A DNA stretch of 64,000 nt from Pseudonocardia sp. (lineage in GTDB: Bacteria; Actinomycetota; Actinomycetes; Mycobacteriales; Pseudonocardiaceae): contig NZ_JAJCYB010000044.1 in NCBI RefSeq assembly GCF_029263155.1, positions 62,001-126,000 of the forward strand, written 5' to 3'. The translations under genes were made by a program, and so were the position numbers. Under the pieces are notes generated by a model. It did no database searches, was not told the origin of the DNA, and saw only the letters and a program-made list of their open reading frames with translations. Shown here piece by piece: positions 44,413 to 52,350 of the stretch (its first letter is position 1; every line of letters starts with the position of its first letter).

Positions 44413-45639
44413 TCAGGCAGCCTGGGGCGGACTGCGGAGATGCCCCATCAGGTGGGCACACAGCAGCCCCGCGTCGGGCCCGACACCGGCCAGCAGGTTG
44501 GATCCGCGGCGGCGGGTGAAGGGCAGCCCGAGCACGTACATCCCCGGTACCGCCAGCATCCCACCGTCGTGGCGCAGTGCGCCACGGTGGTCGAGCAACG
44601 CCGGGTCGAGCCATGGATAGCGGGGACGGTGGCCGGTGGCCCAGACGACGGCGGAGAACCGGGCCAGGTCGAGCTCGGTCACCACCGGCGGCATCGGTGT
44701 CGGGGCCGGCCGGTCGACGGGACCGACCCGGTCGGCAATGCCGTGCTCGGCCACGTGCGCGTCGACCCGCTCCAGCAGGCGGGCCTGCTTGAGGTCGGTG
44801 GCCTTGATCAGGTTGGCCGGCGACCCGGAGATCTGGGCGCGCCGCCCGGACACACCGACGAGGCGACCGCAGATCTCGACGCCCGCCGCGGACAGCGCGG
44901 CCAGGTCCAGGGCGCGCCGCTGCGGGGTGCCCACCGGCTGCAGCGACGGCTGCCGACAGGCCCGGGTGAGGTCAGGCACCTCGTCGTAGCTCTCGTGCAG
45001 GATGCCCAGGTCGTTCATCCACCGGTAGATGTCGCGGCCGCGGTAGGTGCACGGCACCAGGACGTGGTCGCCCACGGCCACCGTGGCCGGTCGCCCGGCC
45101 CGGCGCAGCTCGTCGGCGATCTACACCCCCGACGCGGCGGCCCCGACGACCAGCACCGCCTCCGGCGCCAACTGCCCGGGGCCGCGGTAGCCCGACGCGG
45201 CGACCTGCTGGAGGTGGCCGGGCAGCTCCGGGGCGAGGGCGGGCAACCGCGGCTCGCCCTCCATCCCGGTCGCCACGACGACGGCCCGGCAGCGCCGCGG
45301 GCTGTCGTCGGTGTCCACCTGGAACCCCGACCCCGTGGGCGCCACTCCCACGATCGTCGTGTGCGGGCGCACCGGCGCACCTGAAGCCGCCGGCGTAGGC
45401 GTCGAGCAGGGCGACGACCTCGCCGGCCCGCTGGAAGCCGTCGGGGTCCTCGCCGTCGTAGCCGTGGCCCGGCAACCGGCTCATCCAGTTCGGGGGTGAG
45501 CAGCCGCAGCGAGCGAGCGCCAGGACTGCGCGACCGCGCCCCGCTCCAGGACCACGTGGCCGACACCGCATACGGCGAGGTGCCGACTCATCGCCAGGCC
45601 CGCATACCCGCCGCCGATCACGACGACGGTGGTGCGCAC
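44413..45639 (-). pseudogene. Broken flavin-dependent oxidoreductase (MSMEG_0569/NitH-like)
   Basis: Joined across frames, the sequence is a full-length flavin monooxygenase-like protein of about 405 residues: TTVVVIGGGYAGLAMSRHLA, LRLLTPNWMSRLPGHGYDG, VLVVGAAASGV, YRGRDIYRWMND and a C-terminal VPGMYVLGLPFTRRRGSN. I recall these blocks from the MSMEG_0569 family, the NitH member of the Nit1C cluster. It is broken by a frameshift near 45515, another near 45383 and a TAG at 45121-45123 where relatives read Gln after ASGV. Three lesions argue for true decay rather than sequencing error. The start would be GTG 45639. Confidence 0.8.
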
Positions 45640-46039
45640 CTCAGCCGACCTCCACCGTCGCCGCGGGCGGGTTGGTCAGGATGTCGTAGACCGCCGACAG
45701 CTTCTGCGACTGCACCACGACGGCCTCGATGTCCGCGCGCGAGGCGTCGGGTGAAGCAGCGCCCGTTGCACTCCGATTGCATTCCACCTGCAGGAGCGGG
45801 ACGGGCGCGCGGCTGCTAACGACCTCCGCGGCCCGGCGGCGTCACCGGGAAGCGATCTGGGGCCTTCCCTCCCCGCCGCGGACCACCAGCGGCTGCGGTG
45901 GCTGGCGAGGCTCACCGAACGGCCACCGGCCGGGAGCTTGCCGAGGCGATGCTCGGGCCGGGCCGCGGCCCGGAGGCCGTCGGCGACCCGGAGGCGCTTG
46001 GTCGCGCGGGGCGAGCACCGCCGAGCGATCTCCGCCGGG
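45640..46039. other. Degenerate region with a gene fragment
   Basis: This 400-base gap has no intact gene. On the minus strand, just before the dead oxidoreductase, a reading frame ending at TGA 45641-45643 encodes ADIEAVVVQSQKLSAVYDIL and then TNPPAATVEVG; it looks like the tail of a lost upstream gene of the same operon, which I cannot name. Between about 45780 and 46039 short frames on both strands show no recognisable motif. Confidence 0.5.
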
Positions 46040-47899
46040 TCAGGCGGCAGCGGCACGCGCCGCCGCCGGGAGGCTGCGCAGGACGGCGCGGGCGACCGCG
46101 TCGTTGTAGCGCAGGCTCTGGGCGTTCATGCCGGGCCGGGTGAAGGCGCCCGCGACCTTCACCGTGGTGTGCGGGCCCACCGCGAACCGCTGCGGGTGCA
46201 CCTCGCCTGCGGCGTCGATCAGCGCGCCGTCCTCCGCGCGGACGCGGATCAGGCCGGTGTTGCGCAGAACGGTGCCGTCGGGGTCGATCAGGACGTCCTC
46301 GCTGACGGCGCCGCGCGCCATCAGGTCGGCGAGCAGCGGGTCGACGGTGCGGGCCGCGCTGGGGTCCGGGAGGCGGGCGTCGACCAGCGCGGCGGCCCGG
46401 ACCGGCTCGGCGTCGGCGAGCGTGGTGCTGCCGGCCCGGAAGCCGTCGGCATCCACCTCGACCCACATCCCCGCACCGAGGAAGTCGACGAACCCGGCCC
46501 GGGACAGCTCGAGCAGCTCGCGCACCCGGAACCCCGGCGGGCCGCTCGCGACGCCGTTGAAGAACCCCTGCCACCAGGCCATGTCCGTGGCCCGGGAGCG
46601 CGCCGAGAGCGACCCGGACAGCCGCGTGGTCTCCCCGTAGACCGACAGCATCGCGACGAACGCGCCCAGGTGCGCGGTGTGCCGGTCGTCGACGTGCTGG
46701 CGCAGGTCCTCGGCGATGCGCTCGCGCACCAGCGGTTGCAGGGCGGCGAGATCGGGCGCGGTGAGGCCGTCGAGGGGGCGATCGAGTGCGGCGAAGTCGA
46801 TGCGGTCGACCGGGTCGGGCACGGCCGAGTCGATCAGCGCGAGCATCCCGGGCGAGTCCCAGTCGAGTGCGGCGTAGGCACCGGCGAACTCCGCCCACGG
46901 CAGGGCGACGGCGTCGGGGTGCCCGACGAACAGCTCGTGGTACCACCCCCAGGCGATCTCCTTGGCCATCAGGGGCCAGGCCTGCGCGCGCAGGTCCACC
47001 TCGCCCGCAGCGATCAGCGGGTCGACGGCGTCGGGCCCGAAGAAGCGCGGCAGCGGCGGGCGCGGCGCCCGGAGCGCGTAGTGGGTCTTCGAGTGGTAGG
47101 TCGAGCCGCGCGGGGAGCCGACGACCAGCCGCGGCTCGCGCCCGGACGCCACGTAGCCCGCTTCGGTGAACCGCCCGCCCCGGCCCTCGAACAGCAGCAC
47201 CACGAGATCGACGAACGCCAGTCCCATGCCGCGCACCAGCACCGTCTCCTCCGGCGCCAGCACCGAAAGGTCCGAGTCGGTGGTCTGCTCGGGCGGCAGG
47301 TAGCGCAGGCCCCGCTCGGCCGCGCGGGCGGCGAGCGCGTGCTCGTCGTCGGTGGGGGTGGCGTCGAGGTGGCCCGACGCCAGCACCACGGCATCGACGC
47401 GCAGCGGCGGGGCGCCCTCGAGGTGCACGACCTGCGTCCCGCCGTCCTCGGTCAGGCCCGTCGCGCGGGTGCGGTGGACGTGCGCGCGCATCCCGGCGGG
47501 CAGGTCGTCGATGACGTGGCGCAGCACCCAGGCCAGGTACTCGCTCTGCAGACGACGGCTGGGGAACGTCGACGCGGTGACGGTGGCCAGCTCACCGCGC
47601 AGCTCCGGGGCCACCTCCGGCGACGCGCGCGCCCAGTCCCAGAACGACGGGCCGGGCACGATCGGGCCGTCGCAGACCACCGTGTCGTCGGTGAACATGG
47701 TGACGTCGGCGGCCATCGAGTTCATCGCCAGCAGCGGCGACTGTGCGTGCCGCCAGATCCGGCCGGGTCCCGCGGGGTAGGGGTCGATCAGGTGGACGTC
47801 GATGCCACCGGGATGCAGCTCGGGGGCGCTCGCGGCCAGGCGTTCCAGGATGCCCGCGCCGCGGGGTCCGGCGCCGACGATCGCGATCTGGGAGGTCAT
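46040..47899 (-). CDS. FAD/NAD(P)-binding protein (NAD_binding_9 type)
   Basis: The 619-residue protein starts TSQIAIVGAGPRGAGILERL, a Rossmann FAD/NAD motif, and fits the FAD/NAD(P)-binding family related to lysine N-oxygenase-like proteins. Blocks such as PLLAMNSMAADVTMFTDD, VVLASGHLDATPTDDE, LVRGMGLAFVDLVVLLFEGRGG and FTRPGMNAQSLRYND recur in the family. No reaction is established for it. ATG 47899 has a GAGAGG site. A 20-residue leader ORF of the HVDL type lies 37 bases upstream, linking it to the sulfite reductase and OsmC genes. Confidence 0.82.
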   Translation of the reverse strand: MTSQIAIVGAGPRGAGILERLAASAPELHPGGIDVHLIDPYPAGPGRIWRHAQSPLLAMNSMAADVTMFTDDTVVCDGPIVPGPSFWDWARASPEVAPELRGELATVTASTFPSRRLQSEYLAWVLRHVIDDLPAGMRAHVHRTRATGLTEDGGTQVVHLEGAPPLRVDAVVLASGHLDATPTDDEHALAARAAERGLRYLPPEQTTDSDLSVLAPEETVLVRGMGLAFVDLVVLLFEGRGGRFTEAGYVASGREPRLVVGSPRGSTYHSKTHYALRAPRPPLPRFFGPDAVDPLIAAGEVDLRAQAWPLMAKEIAWGWYHELFVGHPDAVALPWAEFAGAYAALDWDSPGMLALIDSAVPDPVDRIDFAALDRPLDGLTAPDLAALQPLVRERIAEDLRQHVDDRHTAHLGAFVAMLSVYGETTRLSGSLSARSRATDMAWWQGFFNGVASGPPGFRVRELLELSRAGFVDFLGAGMWVEVDADGFRAGSTTLADAEPVRAAALVDARLPDPSAARTVDPLLADLMARGAVSEDVLIDPDGTVLRNTGLIRVRAEDGALIDAAGEVHPQRFAVGPHTTVKVAGAFTRPGMNAQSLRYNDAVARAVLRSLPAAARAAAA

Positions 47900-47936
47900 G
47901 GGGTCCTCTCGGGAGCGGCCAGGGCGGTCCGTACCC

Positions 47937-47999
47937 CTACAGCGCGGCGCTGGTGCGGCACAGGTCCACGTGCCACCGGCGCACGAGCGAGCAACCCAT
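47937..47999 (-). CDS. Leader peptide upstream of the FAD/NAD(P)-binding gene
   Basis: A 20-codon ORF reads MGCSLVRRWHVDLCRTSAAL. The RRxHVDLxR core is the same as in the leaders of sulfite reductase and osmC, and two Cys codons are present. It ends 37 bases before the FAD gene on the same strand. The remainder of the gap to 48051 shows nothing else. Confidence 0.7.
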   Translation of the reverse strand: MGCSLVRRWHVDLCRTSAAL

Positions 48000-48051
48000 G
48001 GCGTCGACGGTACGGCGGGCCGCGCGGTCCGACCAGCGGATCGGGCGCGCG

Positions 48052-48783
48052 TCACGCCGCGTCGATCAACTCTGTCAGTGCGCCGGTCACGGCGGCGGGA
48101 TCGGTGCCGCGGCGGATCTCCACCATCAGCGCGCTCACCCGGGGGTCCGTGCCGTGGCGCGACAGCGGCACGTACGCACCCGAGAAGGGCGTGTCGAGCG
48201 CGACCCCGGCGCCGAACGCCGCGCGGGCGGCCGCGACGAGCCACGCGGGCGTGTGCACCGGGTCGGTGCCCAGGCAGACCGGGGGGCGCGGCCCGCCGCC
48301 GTGCCGCTCGTAGGGCAGCGGGTCCGGCGCGTAGGAGTGGACGTCGATCAGCACGCATCCCCCGGTGGCCGCGATCCGCTGTGCCACCAGGGTCTCCACC
48401 GCCTCGGCCCAGGGTGCGTAGAAGGCGGCCAGCAGGGCGTCGCGGTGGGCCGGGTCGTCGTCGCGGATGCGCTGACCGCGCGTGCCGTGGGTGTAGACCG
48501 CGCCCATCCCGACCGCCGCCATCTCCTCGCGCTCGTCGGGGAAGCGCTCGACGTCGACGACGAACCGCGACACCGGGTTGACCAGGAGCCACGGCCTGGT
48601 CCGGGCGGCACGGGCCGCGGCCGCCGCGATCTCGCCGGTGCCGTGGTCGGTGAGCGCGGCGACCTCCGCGGCCAGCGTGGCGTCGTCGAGGAGCAGGTGG
48701 GGGCGGGTCCACGCCGGGATGTCGACGCCGGCGTGCGGGACGTGCAGGACCACCCGGCTGTGTGCGGCACCGGATGGCGTCAC
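48052..48783 (-). CDS. N-formylglutamate amidohydrolase-family protein
   Basis: The protein (243 residues from GTG 48783; a TTG at 48792 is possible) has the family pattern: VVLHVPHAGVDIPAW at the start, LVNPVSRFVVDVERFPDE, AVYTHGTRGQRIR, CVLIDVHSYAP and a C-terminal VSALMVEIRRG. Members remove formyl groups from N-formylglutamate in histidine degradation, but no hut gene is nearby, so the real substrate may differ. It diverges from the OsmC unit across a 14-bp palindrome. Confidence 0.87.
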   Translation of the reverse strand: MTPSGAAHSRVVLHVPHAGVDIPAWTRPHLLLDDATLAAEVAALTDHGTGEIAAAAARAARTRPWLLVNPVSRFVVDVERFPDEREEMAAVGMGAVYTHGTRGQRIRDDDPAHRDALLAAFYAPWAEAVETLVAQRIAATGGCVLIDVHSYAPDPLPYERHGGGPRPPVCLGTDPVHTPAWLVAAARAAFGAGVALDTPFSGAYVPLSRHGTDPRVSALMVEIRRGTDPAAVTGALTELIDAA

Positions 48784-48792
48784 GCCCGGCAA

Positions 48793-48806
48793 TGTAGTTC
48801 ACTACA
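48793..48806. promoter_or_regulatory. 14-bp palindrome in the divergent promoter region
   Basis: TGTAGT-TC-ACTACA is a perfect 6+6 inverted repeat in an otherwise GC-rich region. On the minus strand it overlaps a TACATT -10-like sequence 7 bases before GTG 48783; on the plus strand it ends 5 bases before the leader ORF. The shape suits a GntR-type operator controlling both sides. Confidence 0.55.
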
Positions 48807-48811
48807 CAATC

Positions 48812-48886
48812 GTGACGATCGACCCGGGTCTGGTGCGCCGCCTGCACATCGACCTGCTGCGCATCTGCGCCACCAGCTGTCGCTGA
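48812..48886 (+). CDS. Leader peptide upstream of osmC
   Basis: A 24-codon ORF from GTG 48812 ends RRLHIDLLRICATSCR. It shares the RRxH(V/I)DLxR core with the other two leaders and has two Cys codons close to the stop. It ends 48 bases before the OsmC start, which has its own AGGAG site. Confidence 0.75.
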   Translation: MTIDPGLVRRLHIDLLRICATSCR

Positions 48887-48934
48887 CCGGTCCCTTCCCG
48901 TCCCGTTCCCCGTTCCACCCCCAGGAGTAGAGCC

Positions 48935-49390
48935 ATGCCTCTCGTCAACTTCGCCGTCAGCGGCGCCGGGACCGGGGTCGCGCAGACCGTCGCCGTCTCC
49001 GGCGCCGACCACGTGATCCGGACCGACGCGTACCCCGCCTTCGGCGGCCAGGACGCCCACCCCAGCCCGCTGGCCTACACGCTGGCCTCGCTGAGCTCGT
49101 GCAACCAGGTGACCGCCCAGGTCGTCGCCAAGGAGCTCGGCATCACCATCGAGTCCGTCCGCTTCGACGTGTCCGCCGACCTCGACCCGACCACGATGAC
49201 GACCGGCCGCGAGAGCGCCGACGCCACGTTCCAGAACCTGGTGATCGCCGCGGAGATCACCACCGACGCGCCGGCCGACCGGTTCGACACGCTGCGCGAC
49301 GAGGTGGCGCGGCGCTGCCCGGTCAGCGTGCTATTCACCCGCGCCGGGGTGCGGATCACCAACGACTGGACGCAGGTCAAGCCCGCCTGA
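48935..49390 (+). CDS. OsmC-family protein
   Basis: The 151-residue protein has the OsmC/Ohr fold with the two reactive cysteines Cys56 (SLSSCNQVT) and Cys128 (RRCPVSVLF). OsmC proteins reduce organic or other hydroperoxides with thiols; this one is of the YhfA/OsmC-like branch rather than clear Ohr. Being behind a Cys-rich leader ORF, its expression probably follows sulfur or cysteine status. Confidence 0.9.
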   Translation: MPLVNFAVSGAGTGVAQTVAVSGADHVIRTDAYPAFGGQDAHPSPLAYTLASLSSCNQVTAQVVAKELGITIESVRFDVSADLDPTTMTTGRESADATFQNLVIAAEITTDAPADRFDTLRDEVARRCPVSVLFTRAGVRITNDWTQVKPA

Positions 49391-49407
49391 CCGGCGCGGC
49401 CCGGCGT

Positions 49408-49447
49408 CGGACGGCCCGGGATCGGGTCGCCCCGCCCCGGCCGTCCG
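49408..49447 (+). terminator. Terminator-like hairpin after osmC
   Basis: CGGACGGCC (49408-49416) and GGCCGTCCG (49439-49447) form a perfect 9-bp stem with a 22-base loop, 18 bases after the osmC stop. No T tract follows. Nothing else is recognisable up to the next gene at 49554. Confidence 0.5.
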
Positions 49448-49553
49448 GCGCCGTCGCGCACAAGTCCTTCCTCCCCGGCGACGAGTCGACCGCGGGCCAC
49501 CTGCGCGACCGGTTCGACTGGGAACCCGCCGGGGCCACCGATACCGTGCCGAC

Positions 49554-50321
49554 ATGACCGAGCTCGTGCACCTCGACATCGCCGCCGGCGTCGCGACGAT
49601 CACGCTGGACTCCCCCGCCAACCGCAACGCCCTGTCTGCGCAGCTGCGTCACGAGCTGCGCGCGCACCTCGACACCGCGCTGGCCGACGACGCCGCCCGC
49701 GTGGTCGTCCTGACCCACACCGGACGGGTGTTCTGCGCCGGGATGGACCTGAAGGAGGCGCGCGCGGCGGGCGACGAGCAGCAGGGGGTGCGCGAGTTCC
49801 CGGAGATCCTGGAGCTGGTCTGGAACTCGCCCACACCGGTCGTCGCGCGGGTGGCCGGACCGGCCCGGGCGGGCGGGGTGGGGCTGGTCGCCGCCTGCGA
49901 CATCGCCGTGGCCGCGCACGAGGCCACGTTCGCGTTCAGCGAGGTCCGCATCGGCGTCGTCCCGGCGATCATCTCGGTGACGGTGCTGCCCCGGCTGCTG
50001 CCGCGGGCCGCGCACGAGCTGTTCCTCACCGGCGAGACCTTCGACGCCGGCCGCGCCGCCGCCGTGGGCCTGGTCAACTCCGCGGTGCCCGGCGACGGGC
50101 TGGACGCCGAGGTGGCCCGCTACGTGGAGATGCTGCGCCTGGGGGCCCCCGGCGCCCTCGCCGCGACCAAGGAGATGCTGCGCGCACCGCGGGGCACCAT
50201 GGGCGAGCAGTTCGACGCGATGCTGGAGCTCTCCGCCGGGTTCTTCGCAGGCGACGAGGGCCAGGAGGGCATGCGGGCGTTCGCGGAGAAGCGCAAGCCG
50301 GCCTGGGCGGCGACGCCGTAG
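49554..50321 (+). CDS. Enoyl-CoA hydratase/isomerase-family protein
   Basis: The 255-residue crotonase-fold protein has the acyl-CoA oxyanion-hole segment FCAGMDLKEA, AGPARAGGVGLVAACDIAVA and SEVRIGVVPAII, in which Glu of EVRIG aligns with a catalytic glutamate region. Relatives hydrate enoyl-CoA in fatty acid or branched-chain acid breakdown. It is convergent with the DinB-type gene across a palindromic element. Substrate chain length cannot be told. Confidence 0.88.
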   Translation: MTELVHLDIAAGVATITLDSPANRNALSAQLRHELRAHLDTALADDAARVVVLTHTGRVFCAGMDLKEARAAGDEQQGVREFPEILELVWNSPTPVVARVAGPARAGGVGLVAACDIAVAAHEATFAFSEVRIGVVPAIISVTVLPRLLPRAAHELFLTGETFDAGRAAAVGLVNSAVPGDGLDAEVARYVEMLRLGAPGALAATKEMLRAPRGTMGEQFDAMLELSAGFFAGDEGQEGMRAFAEKRKPAWAATP

Positions 50322-50335
50322 GCGACCGACGGCGC

Positions 50336-50402
50336 TGTCGCACAGGCTGCGGCTTCCTCGCACAGGACGCACCCCGTGCGACCGGCCGCAGGGTGTGCGA
50401 CA
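50336..50402. repeat. Nested palindromic element between echA-like and DinB-type genes
   Basis: TGTCGCACAGGCTGCGGC (50336-50353) pairs with 50385-50402 at 16 of 18 positions, and inside it TCGCACAGG (50358-50366) pairs with CCCGTGCGA (50373-50381) at 8 of 9. TCGCACAGG also repeats directly with a 20-base period. It would work as a bidirectional terminator, and it abuts the last recognisable codon of the DinB-type gene. Confidence 0.75.
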
Positions 50403-50957
50403 CGCTCCGGTCAGGGCCCTGTCGAACGTGCTCGCCGTGACCGGCACCGGGACCTCCGCGCCGTACCAGCCGCCGTCGCGGCCCATCTGCGCGACGGCCG
50501 ACACCCCGTCGAGCACGGCCCGGGCGAGCGGCTCGGGCACGACGAGGCGCTGCCCCGTGGCGACGGAGAGGTCCCAGGCGTGCACGGCGAACTCCGCGGT
50601 CATCAGCGAGCCGATCGCGGCGGCCGGCATCGGGGCCCCCGCCATGTGGCTCTCGCCCTCCCAGGTGGCCGGGTCGGCCCACGCGGCGGCGACGGCCGCA
50701 CCCTCCCGGGCGCAGGCGTCGGCCCAGTCCGCCTCGGTGAGCCCGGCCAGCACCGGGGACGGGCCGTCCACCCATTCCAGCGGTTCGCGCGTGCCGGCGT
50801 GATGCGCGAGCCGCAGTGCAGACGCGACGTGGTCGATCAGCAGGCGGACGGTGTACTCGGTGCACGGCGTGGGGTCGTCGAAGCGGGCCGGGTCGATGCC
50901 GCGGACGGCGGCGACGGCGAGGTCGACGGTGCGGGCCAGGTGGTCGGCGTGATCCAT
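50403..50957 (-). CDS. TIGR03086-type DinB-fold metal-binding protein, 3' end disrupted
   Basis: The 185 recognisable residues from ATG 50957 (MDHADHLARTVDLAVAAV, PTPCTEYTVRLLIDHVA, GSLMTAEFAVHAWDLSVATG) match the actinobacterial TIGR03086/DinB-like family, with His residues suited to metal and perhaps mycothiol-linked function. After residue 185 the frame enters the palindromic element and continues without a stop to 49377, antisense to the hydratase gene. The normal last few codons and stop therefore seem lost. Whether a longer fusion protein is made is unclear. Confidence 0.75.
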
Positions 50958-51064
50958 GGCGCCGAGCCTGCCGCAGCCCGTCGCGGGCGGTCTTGGACGA
51001 ACGCGACACCACGGATCTCCCCGTTCGGGCCCGCGGAGTCGACCGGATCCGTACCGTCCCGCGC

Positions 51065-51258
51065 ATGTCGCCCGACGGCCTGGCACTGGCCGACGGAGAG
51101 ATCGGCTGGGCCGGGCTGGCTCGGGTGCCCGCCTACCGCGAGGTGCTCGACCGTGGCCGGCGGCGCTGGGGTCGATCGACCTCGGCGAGGTGGCCGCCGG
51201 CCTGGACGCGGAGCGGGACGCGGGCCGGCCCGGCCGTCGGGCCGGAGCGGCCGGCTGA
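51065..51258 (+). pseudogene. Possible frameshifted small gene before the sirtuin
   Basis: ATG 51065 opens a frame (DGEIGWAGLARVPAYREVLDR) whose protein-like character switches to the next frame after about position 51165 (LGSIDLGEVAAGLDAERDAG), ending at 51258. One indel in GGCGGCGCTGGGG would join them into a protein of about 64 residues. I do not recognise the family; it could also be chance. Confidence 0.35.
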
Positions 51259-51298
51259 GCGCCTCGGCGCCGGCGCCGATCCGGCTACCCTGGACCTC

Positions 51299-52156
51299 GT
51301 GCCGGTCCTCGACGTCCCCGCGCTCGAGCTGCTGGCCGGGCGCCCGCTGGTCGCACTGACCGGAGCGGGGCTGTCCACCGACTCCGGCATCCCCGACTAC
51401 CGCGGCCCCGGCTCCCCGCGCCGCACCCCGATGACCTTCCAGGAGTTCCTCACCGGGGAGCCCGCGCAGCGCCGGTACTGGGCCCGCAGCTGTGTCGGCT
51501 GGGCCCGGATGGCGCACGCCGCACCGAACGCCGGACACCGTGCGATCGCCGAGCTGGAACGCGCGGGCGTGCTGCGCGGGCTGATCACGCAGAACGTCGA
51601 CGGGCTGCACTCTGCCGCCGGGAGCCGCGAGCTGATCGACCTGCACGGCCGCATCGACACCGTCGCGTGCCTGCGGTGCGAGCGGCGCAGCCCGCGGGCG
51701 GAGCTGCAGGAACGGTTCACCGCGCTCAATCCCGGTTTCGTCGAGGCCGCGCTCGGGGCGGCCGCTCCCGACGGGGACGCCGAACTGGAGGACACCGACG
51801 GCTTCCGGCTCGCCGCGTGCGCCGGCTGCGGCGGTGTGCTCAAGCCCGATGTCGTGTTCTTCGGGGAGAACGTGCCCAGGGACCGGGTGGCTCGGGCCTA
51901 CGCGATGGTCGACGCGCTGGCGGCACCGACCGGGCGGGTCGGGGGCGCGCTGCTCGTCGCCGGGTCGTCGTTGACGGTGATGTCCGGGCTGCGGTTCGTC
52001 CGCCACGCCCACCGGCTCGACGTGCCCGTGGTGATCGTCAACCGCGGCACCACCCGGGGTGACGCCCTGGCCACCGTGCGCGTGGACGCCGGGTGCTCGG
52101 AGTTCCTGCCCGCACTGGCCGCCGCCGCGGACCCGGTCAGCGCCGCGCCCGGCTGA
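51299..52156 (+). CDS. Sir2-family NAD-dependent protein deacylase (sirtuin)
   Basis: Sirtuins remove acyl groups from lysines using NAD. The 285-residue protein has GAGLSTDSGIPDYRG (NAD binding), TQNVDGLH with the downstream catalytic His in DLHGRID, the zinc pairs CLRC and CAGC, and KPDVVFFGENVP. GTG 51299 places the NAD motif at about residue 20, as usual; the frame is open further upstream. The C-terminus overlaps the small membrane protein gene on the other strand by 20 bases. Confidence 0.92.
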   Translation: MPVLDVPALELLAGRPLVALTGAGLSTDSGIPDYRGPGSPRRTPMTFQEFLTGEPAQRRYWARSCVGWARMAHAAPNAGHRAIAELERAGVLRGLITQNVDGLHSAAGSRELIDLHGRIDTVACLRCERRSPRAELQERFTALNPGFVEAALGAAAPDGDAELEDTDGFRLAACAGCGGVLKPDVVFFGENVPRDRVARAYAMVDALAAPTGRVGGALLVAGSSLTVMSGLRFVRHAHRLDVPVVIVNRGTTRGDALATVRVDAGCSEFLPALAAAADPVSAAPG

Positions 52157-52307
52157 CGATGCGTTCGGACACCCGGTCCATCACCACGGCCACCCCGAAG
52201 CACAGGGGCAGCACGACGAGCACCGCGAGCAGCACCTGCAGCGGGAAGGCGAGCTGGGTGACCCACAGCTCCACCGCGTCGTACCAGTCCGCCAGCGCGC
52301 GTGCCAC
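52137..52307 (-). CDS. Small single-pass membrane protein
   Basis: The 56-residue product from GTG 52307 has an N-terminal amphipathic part (ARALADWYDAVELWVTQL) and one transmembrane helix (FPLQVLLAVLVVLPLCFGVAVV), then a basic tail. Similar short proteins occur in related actinomycetes without known function. It diverges from the oxidoreductase gene at 52351. Confidence 0.6.
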   Translation of the reverse strand: MARALADWYDAVELWVTQLAFPLQVLLAVLVVLPLCFGVAVVMDRVSERIVSRARR

Positions 52308-52350
52308 GCCCCATACGGTACTCAGCCGCGCCCGGCAGTAGATTCGCACC

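Noticed and set aside
49377-50957. 526-codon DinB-type fusion protein
   Set aside because: Only residues 1-185 resemble the family; the rest is palindrome and antisense of the hydratase gene. I kept the recognisable part only.
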